A stretch of DNA of 64,000 nucleotides from JBDHHQ01 sp039586035 (GTDB lineage Bacteria; Gemmatimonadota; Gemmatimonadetes; Longimicrobiales; Gaopeijiaceae). Under the pieces are notes generated by a model, which ran no database searches, was not told the DNA's origin, and saw only the letters and a program-made list of their open reading frames with translations. The stretch is taken from NCBI GenBank assembly GCA_039586035.1, contig JBDHLD010000017.1:29138-93137 (forward strand), given 5' to 3'. Position numbers and translations under genes: made by a program. Below, piece by piece: positions 43,073-51,371 of the stretch (position 1 is the first letter of the stretch; each line of letters opens with the position of its first letter).

Positions 43073-44124
43073 GCCCCACGATCAAGCCCAAGGTCCTGCA
43101 TCCGGACATCGAGACCAACGCGGTCGGCCTCACACGCCGCGACTACGAAGGCGCCATGTCCACGCTGTGCGCCGGGTGCGGGCACGACTCCGTGACCGCG
43201 GCTCTCGTGCAGTCCTTCTTCGAGCTGAACATCGAGCCTCACCGGGCCATGAAGCTCAGCGGTATCGGGTGCTCGGCCAAGACGCCGACGTACTTCATGC
43301 GGGACGCCCACGGCTTCAACGGCGTACACGGACGCATGCCGGCCCTGGCCACCGGCGCCAACGTGGCCCGCAGCGACCTGGTGTGCATCGGCGTGTCGGG
43401 CGACGGTGACTCGCTGTCCATCGGGCTGGGCCAGTTCTGCCACGCGATCCGGCGCAACGTGAACATGCTGTACATGCTGGAGAACAACGGTGTGTATGGG
43501 CTGACCAAGGGTCAGTTCTCGGCCTCGGCCGACGTGGGCTCCAAGTCCAAGCGCGGCGACGTCAACACCCAGGAGCCCATCGACCCGATTCTCCTGGCCC
43601 TGAGCCTGGGGGCCACCTTCGTGGGGCGGTCGTTCTCCGGGGACAAGGCGCACCTGCTGCCGCTGATCAAGGCCGGCCTCAGCCACAACGGCTTCGCTTT
43701 CATCGACGTAATCTCGCCGTGCGTCACCTTCAACAACCACGAGGGCTCCACGAAGAGCTACCTGTACACGCGCGAGCGCTACATGGACGTGGCGCCGGTG
43801 GACTTCGTCCCGATGAAGGACGAGATCACGGCCAATGTGGAAGAGGGCGCGCTGACCATCGTGCCCATGCACGACGGCAGCCTGGTGCGGTTCAAGCAAA
43901 TAGGACCCGACTGGGACCCCACTGACGCCGCCGCCGCCTGGACCCGGTACAGGGAGTTGTCCAAGGACGGCGCGGTCGTGACCGGGCTGCTCTACGTGTC
44001 CGAGGCGGGAGCCGACTACCACGCCCAGAACGGCACCGTGGAGACCCCGCTCGTGGAGCTGCCCTTCGACGAGCTGTGCCCCGGGTCGGAGGCGTTGTCG
44101 TCCCTGATGGATCAGTACCGGTAA
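43069..44124 (+). CDS. 2-oxoacid:acceptor oxidoreductase, beta subunit
   Basis: A 351-residue ThDP-binding subunit. The blocks TLCAGCGHDSVTAALVQSF, SGIGCSAKTPTYF, GVHGRMPALATGA, the ThDP motif GVSGDGDSLSIGLGQF and NNGVYGLTKGQFSAS are typical of KorB. It lacks the extra N-terminal [4Fe-4S] domain found in some PorD-type subunits, so electrons must leave through its own cluster (Cys in CAGCG and IGCS) toward the ferredoxin-containing flavoprotein encoded first in the operon. The ATG overlaps the alpha-gene stop (ATGA). Confidence 0.92.
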   Translation: MSPTIKPKVLHPDIETNAVGLTRRDYEGAMSTLCAGCGHDSVTAALVQSFFELNIEPHRAMKLSGIGCSAKTPTYFMRDAHGFNGVHGRMPALATGANVARSDLVCIGVSGDGDSLSIGLGQFCHAIRRNVNMLYMLENNGVYGLTKGQFSASADVGSKSKRGDVNTQEPIDPILLALSLGATFVGRSFSGDKAHLLPLIKAGLSHNGFAFIDVISPCVTFNNHEGSTKSYLYTRERYMDVAPVDFVPMKDEITANVEEGALTIVPMHDGSLVRFKQIGPDWDPTDAAAAWTRYRELSKDGAVVTGLLYVSEAGADYHAQNGTVETPLVELPFDELCPGSEALSSLMDQYR

Positions 44125-44431
44125 GAGGACTGCTGCCGAGCCCACGCCACGCGGATCTGCGGCACCCGGCCGAGGGGTCGCTCGAGGCCCTGGGAGCGGC
44201 ACCGGAACCGTCCTGCTGAACCCGCTCCGGCACGATTCGGACGTGCCTTCCCCAAACTCCTCCACGGTCATTCGCGCTTCCCTGGCATCTATACGCACTA
44301 GTATATATACTATGTCGTATAGATACGGGCTTGTTCGACGGCGGCTGACGGCTTCATGTGTCGAGTGTGCGCGCGCAAACCTCCCGCCGACGTGCGCGCA
44401 CGCAGCCGCAGGAAGATGCGAGGAGGCGACG
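44125..44431. other. Intergenic region containing an operator-like palindrome
   Basis: About 300 bases between the ketoacid oxidoreductase cluster and the TPR gene. No gene is evident. The notable content is the 38-base AT-rich palindrome at 44287-44324, listed separately. Confidence 0.5.
44287..44324 (+). promoter_or_regulatory. 38-base AT-rich palindrome, probable operator of the TPR gene
   Basis: Centred at 44305/44306, a perfect 14-base palindrome TAGTATATATACTA is flanked by arms ATCTATACG and CGTATAGAT that also pair exactly; only three bases on each side (CAC/TGT) break a 38-base dyad. It is strikingly AT-rich for this genome and contains TATACT, a possible -10 box. It lies 108 bases before the ATG at 44432. 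A dimeric or tetrameric repressor binding over the promoter would explain it. No regulator gene is adjacent. Confidence 0.55.
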
Positions 44432-45436
44432 ATGATGTGGTGCGTTCCCAGTTGGGTCCATGCGGTGATCCTGGTCGCAGCAGCCTCCACACCCGTCGCT
44501 GGCCAGGATGGCCCGCGCGGGGCAGCCGTCCACGAGGCCGCGCAGCTCCTGGCGCAGGACGACCATGATGGCGCGATCGCCCTTCTTCGCCCCCGGGTCG
44601 CCTCCGACCCCGACGACGCGGCGGCGGCCCACTACCTGGGACGTGCCTACCTCGAGGCCGACGAGCTGGACGAAGCCGAGGCGTGGCTGAAACGGGCGGT
44701 CGAGCTCGAGGCCAGCTCCGCTCACTTCCAATGGCTGGGCCGAGTCTACGGGCTCAAGGCACAACGAGCCTCGGTCATCCGCAGGGTGGGACTCGCCGGC
44801 AAGATGAAGGACAGCTCGCTCCGGGCCGTGGAGCTGGATCCGGACAACGTGGACGCTCGCCAGGACCTGATGGAGTTCTACCTGCAGGCTCCGGGCATCG
44901 CGGGAGGCGACACGCGCAAGGCCAGGGAGCAGGCGGACGAGATCCTGAAGCGAGACAGCTACATGGGCCACCTGGCGTGGGGTCGCGTCCACGAGGATGC
45001 GGGGAATGACTCGGCCTTCATCGAGTGGTACCAGGCGGCCATACGACTGAGGCCTGCAGAGAGGGCACCGTACTACCCGCTCGCCTACGCCCAACAGCGA
45101 CTCGGCGATTTCGACGGTGCGCGTCAGACCCTCATGGCCGTGCTGGAGCGCTGGCCCGACGATCCGGGGGCGCGCTACCAGCTAGGTCGGAACGCGGCCA
45201 TGTCCGGTGAATGGCTGGACGAGGGGGAGGGACACCTGAGGGCGTACATCGAGCTCGCCGATCGTGGCCAGGGGAACCCGTCGGAGGCCGCGGCCCGTTG
45301 GCGGTTGGCGCTGGTGTTGGAGCACCAGGGACGGTCCGAGGAAGCGTTACGAGAGATCGAAGCCTCGCGGCGGCTGGACCCCGATTTCGAGCAATCCAAA
45401 GACGACCTGGAGCGTCTCAGGAAGGCCAACCGCTGA
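44432..45436 (+). CDS. Exported TPR-repeat protein
   Basis: A 334-residue protein; AGGAGG lies five bases before the ATG, and a signal peptide ends PVAGQ. The mature part is built of tetratricopeptide repeats (AAAHYLGRAYLEADELDEAEAWL, APYYPLAYAQQRLGDFDGARQTL, ARWRLALVLEHQGRSEEALREI). It probably serves as a periplasmic protein-protein scaffold. The palindromic operator upstream suggests tight control, which is unusual for a lone scaffold gene. Confidence 0.75.
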   Translation: MMWCVPSWVHAVILVAAASTPVAGQDGPRGAAVHEAAQLLAQDDHDGAIALLRPRVASDPDDAAAAHYLGRAYLEADELDEAEAWLKRAVELEASSAHFQWLGRVYGLKAQRASVIRRVGLAGKMKDSSLRAVELDPDNVDARQDLMEFYLQAPGIAGGDTRKAREQADEILKRDSYMGHLAWGRVHEDAGNDSAFIEWYQAAIRLRPAERAPYYPLAYAQQRLGDFDGARQTLMAVLERWPDDPGARYQLGRNAAMSGEWLDEGEGHLRAYIELADRGQGNPSEAAARWRLALVLEHQGRSEEALREIEASRRLDPDFEQSKDDLERLRKANR

Positions 45437-45551
45437 GCGGGGGCAGACGGCCGTGGCAGCTACCCGGACGGCATCCTCGACTCGGGCGACGGGTGTCCTC
45501 AACGTCCCCTTCAAATGTTGACGCTTGAGGGACCCATGCCGGCCATGAGAG

Positions 45552-46211
45552 TCAGGTGGGAGAAGCTGCGGGTCCGGACGAGTGCGCGAGTACGGAATCG
45601 GGTGGTGGTGGCGGTCTGGGTCCGAAGGGCGCCAACTGTCCCGCCGACTCGAAGGGGACGTCCACGTCGCCCAGGGGGCCGTCCGCGCGGACCAGCCCAC
45701 GGACCCGGTAGTCTACCTCGCCCCGAGACCAGAGCGATCTCAGCGCCGCTCCCACGGCGGCGTAGGTGAACGGCAGGTCGATCTCGATGTCGACGGTATC
45801 CTCGGCAGGCAGCACGATGTCGGCCTCCGTGACGCCCTCTCCCAGGAGGATCCAGCTCCCGGCGTCGGCTGCCGATGCCACGTCCACGGCGTAGTCGACG
45901 TCGTGGAGGCGGATACCTCGAGTGTTGGGGTTGGCGACCCTGAGGGAGACCTTGGCCTCTCCCGCGGTGAGACCGAGGGCGGTGACCTGAACCCGGACGA
46001 GGCCGACGGACGGTGGCTGCAGGCTGGGGGCGCAGGCCGCGACGGCTCCCAGGGTCACGGCGAATCCGACGAGCCCAGGAAGGGTCGCACCCAGGCCCGA
46101 ACCGATCGTACGGGGCGAACGGCTACCGGGCTGGGCCGGCAGCCCCTCGGTACCTCCCGGCCTCGGGCGCGCGTCCCGACGACGCCTCCGATTCGGGCGG
46201 TGGCCGATCAA
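45552..46211 (-). CDS. LEA14-type lipoprotein
   Basis: A protein of the late-embryogenesis-abundant type 2 (WHy) fold: VGLVRVQVTALGLTAGEAKVSLRV, NPNTRGIRLHDVDYAVDVA and IEIDLPFTYAAVG are the usual strands (N-P-N motif). A lipobox (GAVAAC) follows a hydrophobic stretch, so it is a periplasmic lipoprotein. The start is poorly defined: TTG 46211 leaves a long, Arg-rich n-region and gives 219 residues, while GTG 46058 would leave too short a signal. It overlaps no neighbour. The function is unknown; related proteins are linked to stress tolerance. Confidence 0.6.
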   Translation of the reverse strand: MIGHRPNRRRRRDARPRPGGTEGLPAQPGSRSPRTIGSGLGATLPGLVGFAVTLGAVAACAPSLQPPSVGLVRVQVTALGLTAGEAKVSLRVANPNTRGIRLHDVDYAVDVASAADAGSWILLGEGVTEADIVLPAEDTVDIEIDLPFTYAAVGAALRSLWSRGEVDYRVRGLVRADGPLGDVDVPFESAGQLAPFGPRPPPPPDSVLAHSSGPAASPT

Positions 46212-46231
46212 GGACCCGCCGCCGATCCTCG

Positions 46232-46621
46232 CTACGACCCCTGGCGCGTGGCCGCCACGTAGCTCCCGTCGTCCATGTGGATCATGACCAGGGTGTTCGT
46301 GGTCTTGCAGACGGGGCAGAACGCGTGGCCCTCGTCCAGGACTTCCATGTCCGTCACGGTTTCGCAGCCGTCGCAAAGCGCGTGGACGGTCTGCCACGGC
46401 TCCGCCTTCGGCTCGTCGCTTCGGGCCAGGCGCACTCCCATGACCAGCGCGGGCAAGCCCGACAGCGGGCAAACGTCGCCGGTGCACGCCGTACCGAAGT
46501 CGAGACACACCAGCTGCCGGTCATCCGGCAGATTCGCGTGTCCACCATACGACGCCTTCGTGAGGACGAGATGGACCTGCTTCTGGCAGTGGGAGCAGTA
46601 GGTCTGGCGTTGTTCCTCCAT
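46232..46621 (-). CDS. Small Cys-rich zinc-ribbon protein of unknown function
   Basis: A 129-residue protein with two Cys-x-x-Cys-type zinc ribbons at its ends: CSHC near residue 9 and CDGCE with CPVC at residues ~82-105, plus three more Cys (VCLDFGTACTGDVCPLSG) in between. It has no signal peptide or membrane helix. I do not recognise a family. It might bind zinc or iron and act in a redox or nucleic-acid role. Confidence 0.6.
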   Translation of the reverse strand: MEEQRQTYCSHCQKQVHLVLTKASYGGHANLPDDRQLVCLDFGTACTGDVCPLSGLPALVMGVRLARSDEPKAEPWQTVHALCDGCETVTDMEVLDEGHAFCPVCKTTNTLVMIHMDDGSYVAATRQGS

Positions 46622-46746
46622 GTCGTCCTCCTTACAGGTCCGTTTCCATCACCCCAACGTCCACTGACCCGAAGATCGCCGCCGCTCTGCGCCATCGGCA
46701 ATCCAGGCCCGCCCATCTCTGACGTGTCTTCAGCTGCGCCGCGGCC

Positions 46747-46896
46747 TCACGGTTGGCCGTCCCGCGGGACCTCGTCCCATTCGCACGCCCCCGCGCAGCT
46801 GCCACAGTTTCCCCCGCATCCGGGGCGGTGCTGGATCCACGCGAAAGCCATGAACAGGCCCGCCATGGCCACGATGCTCAGGGCGGCCGCGATCAT
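46747..46896 (-). CDS. 49-residue Cys-rich membrane protein, last gene of the rnf operon
   Basis: One membrane helix (AALSIVAMAGLFMAFAW) is followed by a Cys cluster HRPGCGGNCGSCAGACEWDE (four Cys) and a short acidic tail. The ATG at 46896 overlaps the rnfA stop (ATGA), so it belongs to the operon. The layout resembles NqrM, the ~70-residue membrane protein with a Cys cluster needed to insert the intramembrane iron site of Na+-NQR, and the FeoB-associated Cys-rich proteins. RnfA/RnfE carry an equivalent cluster, so a maturation role is plausible but inferred. The gene is shorter than usual annotation cut-offs. Confidence 0.7.
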   Translation of the reverse strand: MIAAALSIVAMAGLFMAFAWIQHRPGCGGNCGSCAGACEWDEVPRDGQP

Positions 46897-47468
46897 GTGG
46901 TGAACAGCCCGGCGAAGCCCATGAACGCCAGCGAGAGGGTCCCCGCGACGATGAGCACGAGCCCCATGCCCTTGGCCAGCGCCGGCACGCTCGCGAGCTC
47001 CGACGTCTCTCGGATCGATGCCATGAGCACCAGCGCCAGGGTAAGACCCAGGCCTGCGCCGATGGCGAAGAAAAGCCCCTCGAGCAAGCCGTAGCCCCGA
47101 TTGGTCTGGAAGATGGCCAGCCCGAGGATCGCGCAGTTCGTGGTGATCAGCGGCAGGTAGATCCCCAGCTCCCGGAAGAGGGCGGGGCTCACCTTCTTGA
47201 TGGTCATCTCCACGATCTGCACCAGCGACGCGATCACCACGATGAAGGAGATCAGCCGCAGGTACGGCGCGTAGGAAAGCACGAAGGTGTTGAGCACCCA
47301 CGCCACCAGCGAGGTGATGACGAGCACGAAGATGTTCGCTCCGCCCATCCGGAGCGCCGTCCCCACCCGGGCCGAGACGCCCATGAAGGGACAGAGACCC
47401 AGGAACAGGGCGAGCGTGAAGTTGTTCACCAGCATGGCCGAGACGAGGATCCAGAACAGCTCGCCCAT
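46893..47468 (-). CDS. rnfA: Rnf complex membrane subunit A
   Basis: A 191-residue six-helix integral membrane subunit of the Rnf ferredoxin:NAD+ oxidoreductase. Signature blocks are VNNFTLALFLGLCPFMGVS in the first helix (Cys for the intramembrane iron-sulfur cluster shared with RnfE) and LPLITTNCAILGLAIF. It pairs with rnfE, an inverted-topology paralogue. The ATG overlaps the rnfE stop by one base. Confidence 0.93.
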   Translation of the reverse strand: MGELFWILVSAMLVNNFTLALFLGLCPFMGVSARVGTALRMGGANIFVLVITSLVAWVLNTFVLSYAPYLRLISFIVVIASLVQIVEMTIKKVSPALFRELGIYLPLITTNCAILGLAIFQTNRGYGLLEGLFFAIGAGLGLTLALVLMASIRETSELASVPALAKGMGLVLIVAGTLSLAFMGFAGLFTT

Positions 47469-48130
47469 CACGCTGCGCTCCTCTCGGTCTGTGCGCCCAC
47501 GCCGTGTGGCCACTCCCTCACGGCAGGCTGCTCGTTCCGGGTACGCCACCAACCGAACGCCAGCAGGATGAAGCCCAGGGTGAAGAACCCACCCGGTGGG
47601 AGGATCATGATGATCCACGGCTCGTAGCTCGCGCCGAAGAGCGGGACGCCCAGGAACGACCCGTTGCCGAGGATCTCGCGGATCCCGCCCAACATGACCA
47701 GGGCGACGATGAAGCCCACGCCGGTCCCCACCGCGTCCAGGAGCGCCCGACTCACGGGCCGCTTCGAGGCGAACGCCTCCTGGCGGCCGAGGATCATGCA
47801 GTTCACGACGATCAGCGCGATGAACGCGCCGAGGGCCTTGTGGATGTCAGGCACCACGGCCGCCAGCACCATGTCCGCGATGGTCACGAAGGTGGCGATG
47901 ATCAGGATGTAGGCGCTGATCCGCACCTCGTGGGGAATCACGCGCTTCAACAGGGACACGAGCAGGCTCGAACCCAACAGCACGAAGAACGTGGCCAGCC
48001 CCATGGCCAGGCTGTTGGCCACGGTATTGGTCACGGCCAGCGCGGGACACAGGCCCAGGAGCTGGACCAGGACCGGGTTCTCGCGCCAAACGCCACGGAG
48101 CAGGTCGTACGACGGCGTGGTGGGTCTCAT
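47468..48130 (-). CDS. rnfE: Rnf complex membrane subunit E
   Basis: A 220-residue six-helix membrane subunit. VQLLGLCPALAVTNTVANSL is the RnfE hallmark with the cluster-binding Cys, and IALIVVNCMILGRQEAF provides the second Cys. A C-terminal tail of ~25 residues after the last helix (WWRTRNEQP) is charged. Start ATG 48130 overlaps the rnfG stop (ATGA); an upstream ATG at 48217 was rejected because it lies within rnfG. Confidence 0.93.
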   Translation of the reverse strand: MRPTTPSYDLLRGVWRENPVLVQLLGLCPALAVTNTVANSLAMGLATFFVLLGSSLLVSLLKRVIPHEVRISAYILIIATFVTIADMVLAAVVPDIHKALGAFIALIVVNCMILGRQEAFASKRPVSRALLDAVGTGVGFIVALVMLGGIREILGNGSFLGVPLFGASYEPWIIMILPPGGFFTLGFILLAFGWWRTRNEQPAVREWPHGVGAQTERSAA

Positions 48131-48900
48131 GGACCGTCTCCCGGGTCGGCGGTGCCGTGCCCACCGGCAGGCTCCGGCTCGCCCCGATTGCGTGGGCCCC
48201 CGGGGCCGGTGGCCCACGCCTCGGACGCGTACGCCCGGAGCTCCGGCGCGAGCTCGTTCACCCGTTCGTTGATGATGGTGATGATGGTCCGGGACGAGAT
48301 CGTGGCGCCCGTGATCATGTCGATCTCGTGTGGGTCGCCGGTTCCCGCGCCGGCCTTGATCCCCAGGAGCGGTGCCAGCACGCCAGCGAACGCCCCCACG
48401 AACGAGGAGTCCTTTTCGATCTTGTCGCCCAGGCCGGGCGTCTCCTTACTCTCGAGGACCTTCATGCCCAGGACCGCGTCCGTGGTGGGGTCGAAGCCGA
48501 AGAGCAGTCGGATCACGTCCTGGAAGCCGGGCTTGGCTCCGGGTATGGCGAAGCCCATCGGCTGGCCACTCGCGTCGTAACCCACGAAGACCCGCTCCAC
48601 GTCCAACGAGTCCACGCCGGATGGGAGCTCGGGCGACAGGGCCCCGTCGATCACGAACAGGGTCTCATACCGCTCCGGACCGCTCAACACCTCCTGGATG
48701 GCGGCCTCCAGCACGGCGGCCTGATGCGCCAGGATGCGGGGCTGAGTCCACTGGTGGACCATGACCAGTAGCAGGCCCGCCAGTGCCCCAGCCACGCCCA
48801 ACGTCCCCAGGAGGCGGATGGCGGCGGGGTCGTCCCGCTCGGGTGGGGGCGGAGGGCCGCCCGCGTCCCCGGTGACCGTCGGCAGCGTCCGGTCGTTCAT
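48127..48900 (-). CDS. rnfG: Rnf complex subunit G, covalent flavoprotein
   Basis: A 257-residue subunit with an N-terminal membrane helix (LGTLGVAGALAGLLLVMVH) and an FMN-binding domain. The FMN is attached through phosphoester to Thr in the motif ITGATISSRT near residue 205. A proline-rich leader (GGPPPPPERDD) precedes the helix, and a Gly/Pro-rich tail of ~30 residues follows the domain. The gene starts at ATG 48900, overlapping the rnfD stop by one base. Confidence 0.92.
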   Translation of the reverse strand: MNDRTLPTVTGDAGGPPPPPERDDPAAIRLLGTLGVAGALAGLLLVMVHQWTQPRILAHQAAVLEAAIQEVLSGPERYETLFVIDGALSPELPSGVDSLDVERVFVGYDASGQPMGFAIPGAKPGFQDVIRLLFGFDPTTDAVLGMKVLESKETPGLGDKIEKDSSFVGAFAGVLAPLLGIKAGAGTGDPHEIDMITGATISSRTIITIINERVNELAPELRAYASEAWATGPGGPRNRGEPEPAGGHGTADPGDGP

Positions 48901-49919
48901 CAGGCCGCCTCCTCGGCCGGGCGGACCCGTCGAGCCGGGTGCCCGAAGACCCGGGGCTGGGTCGCCCGATTGATGAACGGGACCAGGGCGTTCATGAACA
49001 GGATGGCGTACATGACACCCTCGGGCAGGCCGCCCCAGACCCGGATCACCACCACCAGGACGCCGATGCCCAACCCGAAGATCCACGAGCCCGCGTTGGT
49101 CACCGGCGACGTGACCATGTCGGTGGCCATGTAGACGGCGCCCAGCATCAGCCCACCCGAGAACAGCATGAAGCCGGCCCCCTGGAACTGGGTGGGATCG
49201 ATGAGGTGGAGGAGCTGGGAGAGCACGGCGACGGTGGCCAGGATGCTGACGGGGATCCGCCAGTTCAAGTGCTGCCGGAGGGCCAGGTACGCGCCGCACA
49301 GCAGAATCAGCAGGCCGGCCGTCTCGCCCAGGGAGCCCCCGGTGCTTCCCATCATCAAGCTGGGGAGCTCGGTGGAGGCCTGCTCGAACTTCCAGGCGCC
49401 CAGCGGCGTCGCGGCCGCCACGCCGTCGGGCGGCGCCGGGCTCATGAGCGGCAGGGCGAAGTTGTCGCCTCGGAGGGCGTTCCAGGGTCCGTCGGTCGCG
49501 GGCCACGTGGTGATGGCGATGGGGAACGCCGCCTGGAGGAAGGCCCGCCCCACCAGTGCCGGGTTGAACACGTTCTGCCCCAGGCCACCGAACAGGAGCT
49601 TGCCGAACGCCACACCGAACACGCCGCCCAGGAACGCCATCCACATGGGCATGCCCGGCGGGAGCGTGAGTCCCAGCAGCAGCCCGGTGATCACGGCCGA
49701 GCCGTCGCTCAGGGTGCCGCCCCGACCGAACAGACGCTCGGTCGCCAGGGCCCCCACCGTGGCGGCCCCGATCACGAGGATCGCGCTGGGCCCGAAGTAC
49801 CACACGGCCGCGGCGACGACCGGCACCAGACTGCCCACCACGGACCACATGATGCCGCCAGTCGTGTCCGGCGCCTTCAGATGCGGCGACGCCGTGAGCT
49901 CGAGTCGAATGTCTCTCAT
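48900..49919 (-). CDS. rnfD: Rnf complex membrane subunit D
   Basis: A 339-residue polytopic subunit with about eight to nine membrane helices. It carries RnfD-typical blocks GMPMWMAFLGGVFGVAFGK, NVFNPALVGRAFLQAAFP, the FMN-attachment region MMGSTGGSLGETA and GAVYMATDMVTSPVT. It is homologous to NqrB and forms part of the ion channel. The ATG at 49919 overlaps the rnfC stop (ATGA). Confidence 0.94.
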   Translation of the reverse strand: MRDIRLELTASPHLKAPDTTGGIMWSVVGSLVPVVAAAVWYFGPSAILVIGAATVGALATERLFGRGGTLSDGSAVITGLLLGLTLPPGMPMWMAFLGGVFGVAFGKLLFGGLGQNVFNPALVGRAFLQAAFPIAITTWPATDGPWNALRGDNFALPLMSPAPPDGVAAATPLGAWKFEQASTELPSLMMGSTGGSLGETAGLLILLCGAYLALRQHLNWRIPVSILATVAVLSQLLHLIDPTQFQGAGFMLFSGGLMLGAVYMATDMVTSPVTNAGSWIFGLGIGVLVVVIRVWGGLPEGVMYAILFMNALVPFINRATQPRVFGHPARRVRPAEEAA

Positions 49920-51244
49920 GCGACCTGGGCCTTGTGACGTCGGAGCGCGGTCTTGCCCAGCGCGAACATCTGGGACAGTGGGATGTTGGACGGGCACACG
50001 TAGGAGCAGCAGCCGCAGAGCATGCAGTCCATCAGGTTCGCCGTCTCCATCTCGGCGTAGCGGCCCACCTGAGCCAGGGAGCCCAGAAGCTGCGGGTTGA
50101 GGAAGATCGGGCACGCGTCGAGGCAGTGGCCGCATTTGATGCACGGATACGAGCGCTTGGGCTTGGTCTCGGCGTGGGTGAGCACGACGACGCCTGTCGT
50201 CCCCTTGATGACGGGGGCGTCGAGATCGGGCTGGCACGCGCCCATCATGGGCCCCCCGAGCACCAGCTCGGCGGCATCCTCGGTCATCCCGCCGCAGAAG
50301 TCCAGCAGATCCCGTAGCTTCGTGCCCACCGGCACGATCAGGTTGGAAGGCTTCCGCACGCCTGGGCCGGTGACGGTGACCACGCGCTCGATGAGGGGGT
50401 AGCCCGTCTCGAAGACCTCGGCGATGGCCGCGATGGACCCCACGTTCTGCACCACCGTGCCCACGTGGGCCGGCAGCTTGCCCGACGGCACCTCGAACCC
50501 GGTCACGGTCTCGATGAGCATCTTTTCGGCGCCCTGCGGATACTTCACCGTGAGGGGCAACACGGTGACGTCCAGGTCCCCGGGCTTGGCGGCGTTCAGC
50601 GCCTCGATGGCGTCGGGCTTGTTCTTCTCGACGCCGATCACCACCCGGTCCACCTCGAGCGTGTGCATCATGACCCGGATGCCGAAGTGAACCCGCTCCG
50701 GATACTCCACCATGACTCGGTGGTCCGTGGTCAGATACGGCTCGCACTCGGCGCCGTTCACCAGAAGCAGGTTCACGTCCACGCCCTCGGGCGGCAGCAG
50801 CTTCACGTGGGTCGGGAACGCCGCTCCACCCAGCCCCACCACGCCGGCGTGCTGGACGGCGTCGACGATCTCCTTGGGCGTGAGCCCCTCGTAGCGTGGA
50901 ACGATGCGCGGCCGAGGGATCTGGGGAGAGAACGTCTCCACCTGGATGCGCACTGTCTCTTCCATGCCACCGCTGGGGTGGGGCCACCAGCCCACGTCCG
51001 TCACCGTTCCCGCCGCCGATGCGTGGATGGGCACGGAGATGAAGCCCTGGGCTTCGCCGATGAGGTCCCCCCGCTCCACCCGGTCGCCCTTCTTCACCAG
51101 TAGCCGTGCGGGCTTGCCGGCGTGCTGCCTCAGGGGCAGGTGGATCTCGTCGGGGAACGGCATGCGCCGGATCGGAACCGACGCGGTCAACGACTTGGAG
51201 TCGGGCGGGTGCACGCCGTGCCGGAAGGTGAAGCGACCGAACAT
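49916..51244 (-). CDS. rnfC: Rnf complex subunit C, NADH-binding
   Basis: A 442-residue cytoplasmic subunit. The N-terminal domain (residues ~1-110) precedes the NADH/FMN domain (GLGGAAFPTHVKL, NGAECEPYLTTDH, GVEKNKPDAIEAL), followed by two [4Fe-4S] motifs, CIKCGHCLDACPIFLNP and CMLCGCCSYVCPSNIPL. The length is that of the compact form without the long Ala-rich tail of enteric RnfC. The ATG at 51244 follows GGGGGAG. A 127-base gap separates it from the PFOR gene upstream, the only sizeable gap in the operon. Confidence 0.94.
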   Translation of the reverse strand: MFGRFTFRHGVHPPDSKSLTASVPIRRMPFPDEIHLPLRQHAGKPARLLVKKGDRVERGDLIGEAQGFISVPIHASAAGTVTDVGWWPHPSGGMEETVRIQVETFSPQIPRPRIVPRYEGLTPKEIVDAVQHAGVVGLGGAAFPTHVKLLPPEGVDVNLLLVNGAECEPYLTTDHRVMVEYPERVHFGIRVMMHTLEVDRVVIGVEKNKPDAIEALNAAKPGDLDVTVLPLTVKYPQGAEKMLIETVTGFEVPSGKLPAHVGTVVQNVGSIAAIAEVFETGYPLIERVVTVTGPGVRKPSNLIVPVGTKLRDLLDFCGGMTEDAAELVLGGPMMGACQPDLDAPVIKGTTGVVVLTHAETKPKRSYPCIKCGHCLDACPIFLNPQLLGSLAQVGRYAEMETANLMDCMLCGCCSYVCPSNIPLSQMFALGKTALRRHKAQVA

Positions 51245-51271
51245 CAGCGGTTCTCCCCCGACACGCGCCGG

Positions 51272-51294
51272 GCCGCCACGCCGCTCCTGGCGGC
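51272..51294 (-). repeat. Inverted repeat between the PFOR gene and rnfC
   Basis: A 7-bp stem GCCGCCA/TGGCGGC with a nine-base loop lies in the 127-base gap of the operon. No T-tract follows on the minus strand. It could separate the PFOR mRNA end from rnfC or protect a processed transcript. Confidence 0.3.
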
Positions 51295-51371
51295 AGTCAC
51301 GCCCGACCACTGGACCCCCACCTCCGGACCGATCGTCGAGGACCCGCTCGCCATTCGACTCCCGGGCGTCA

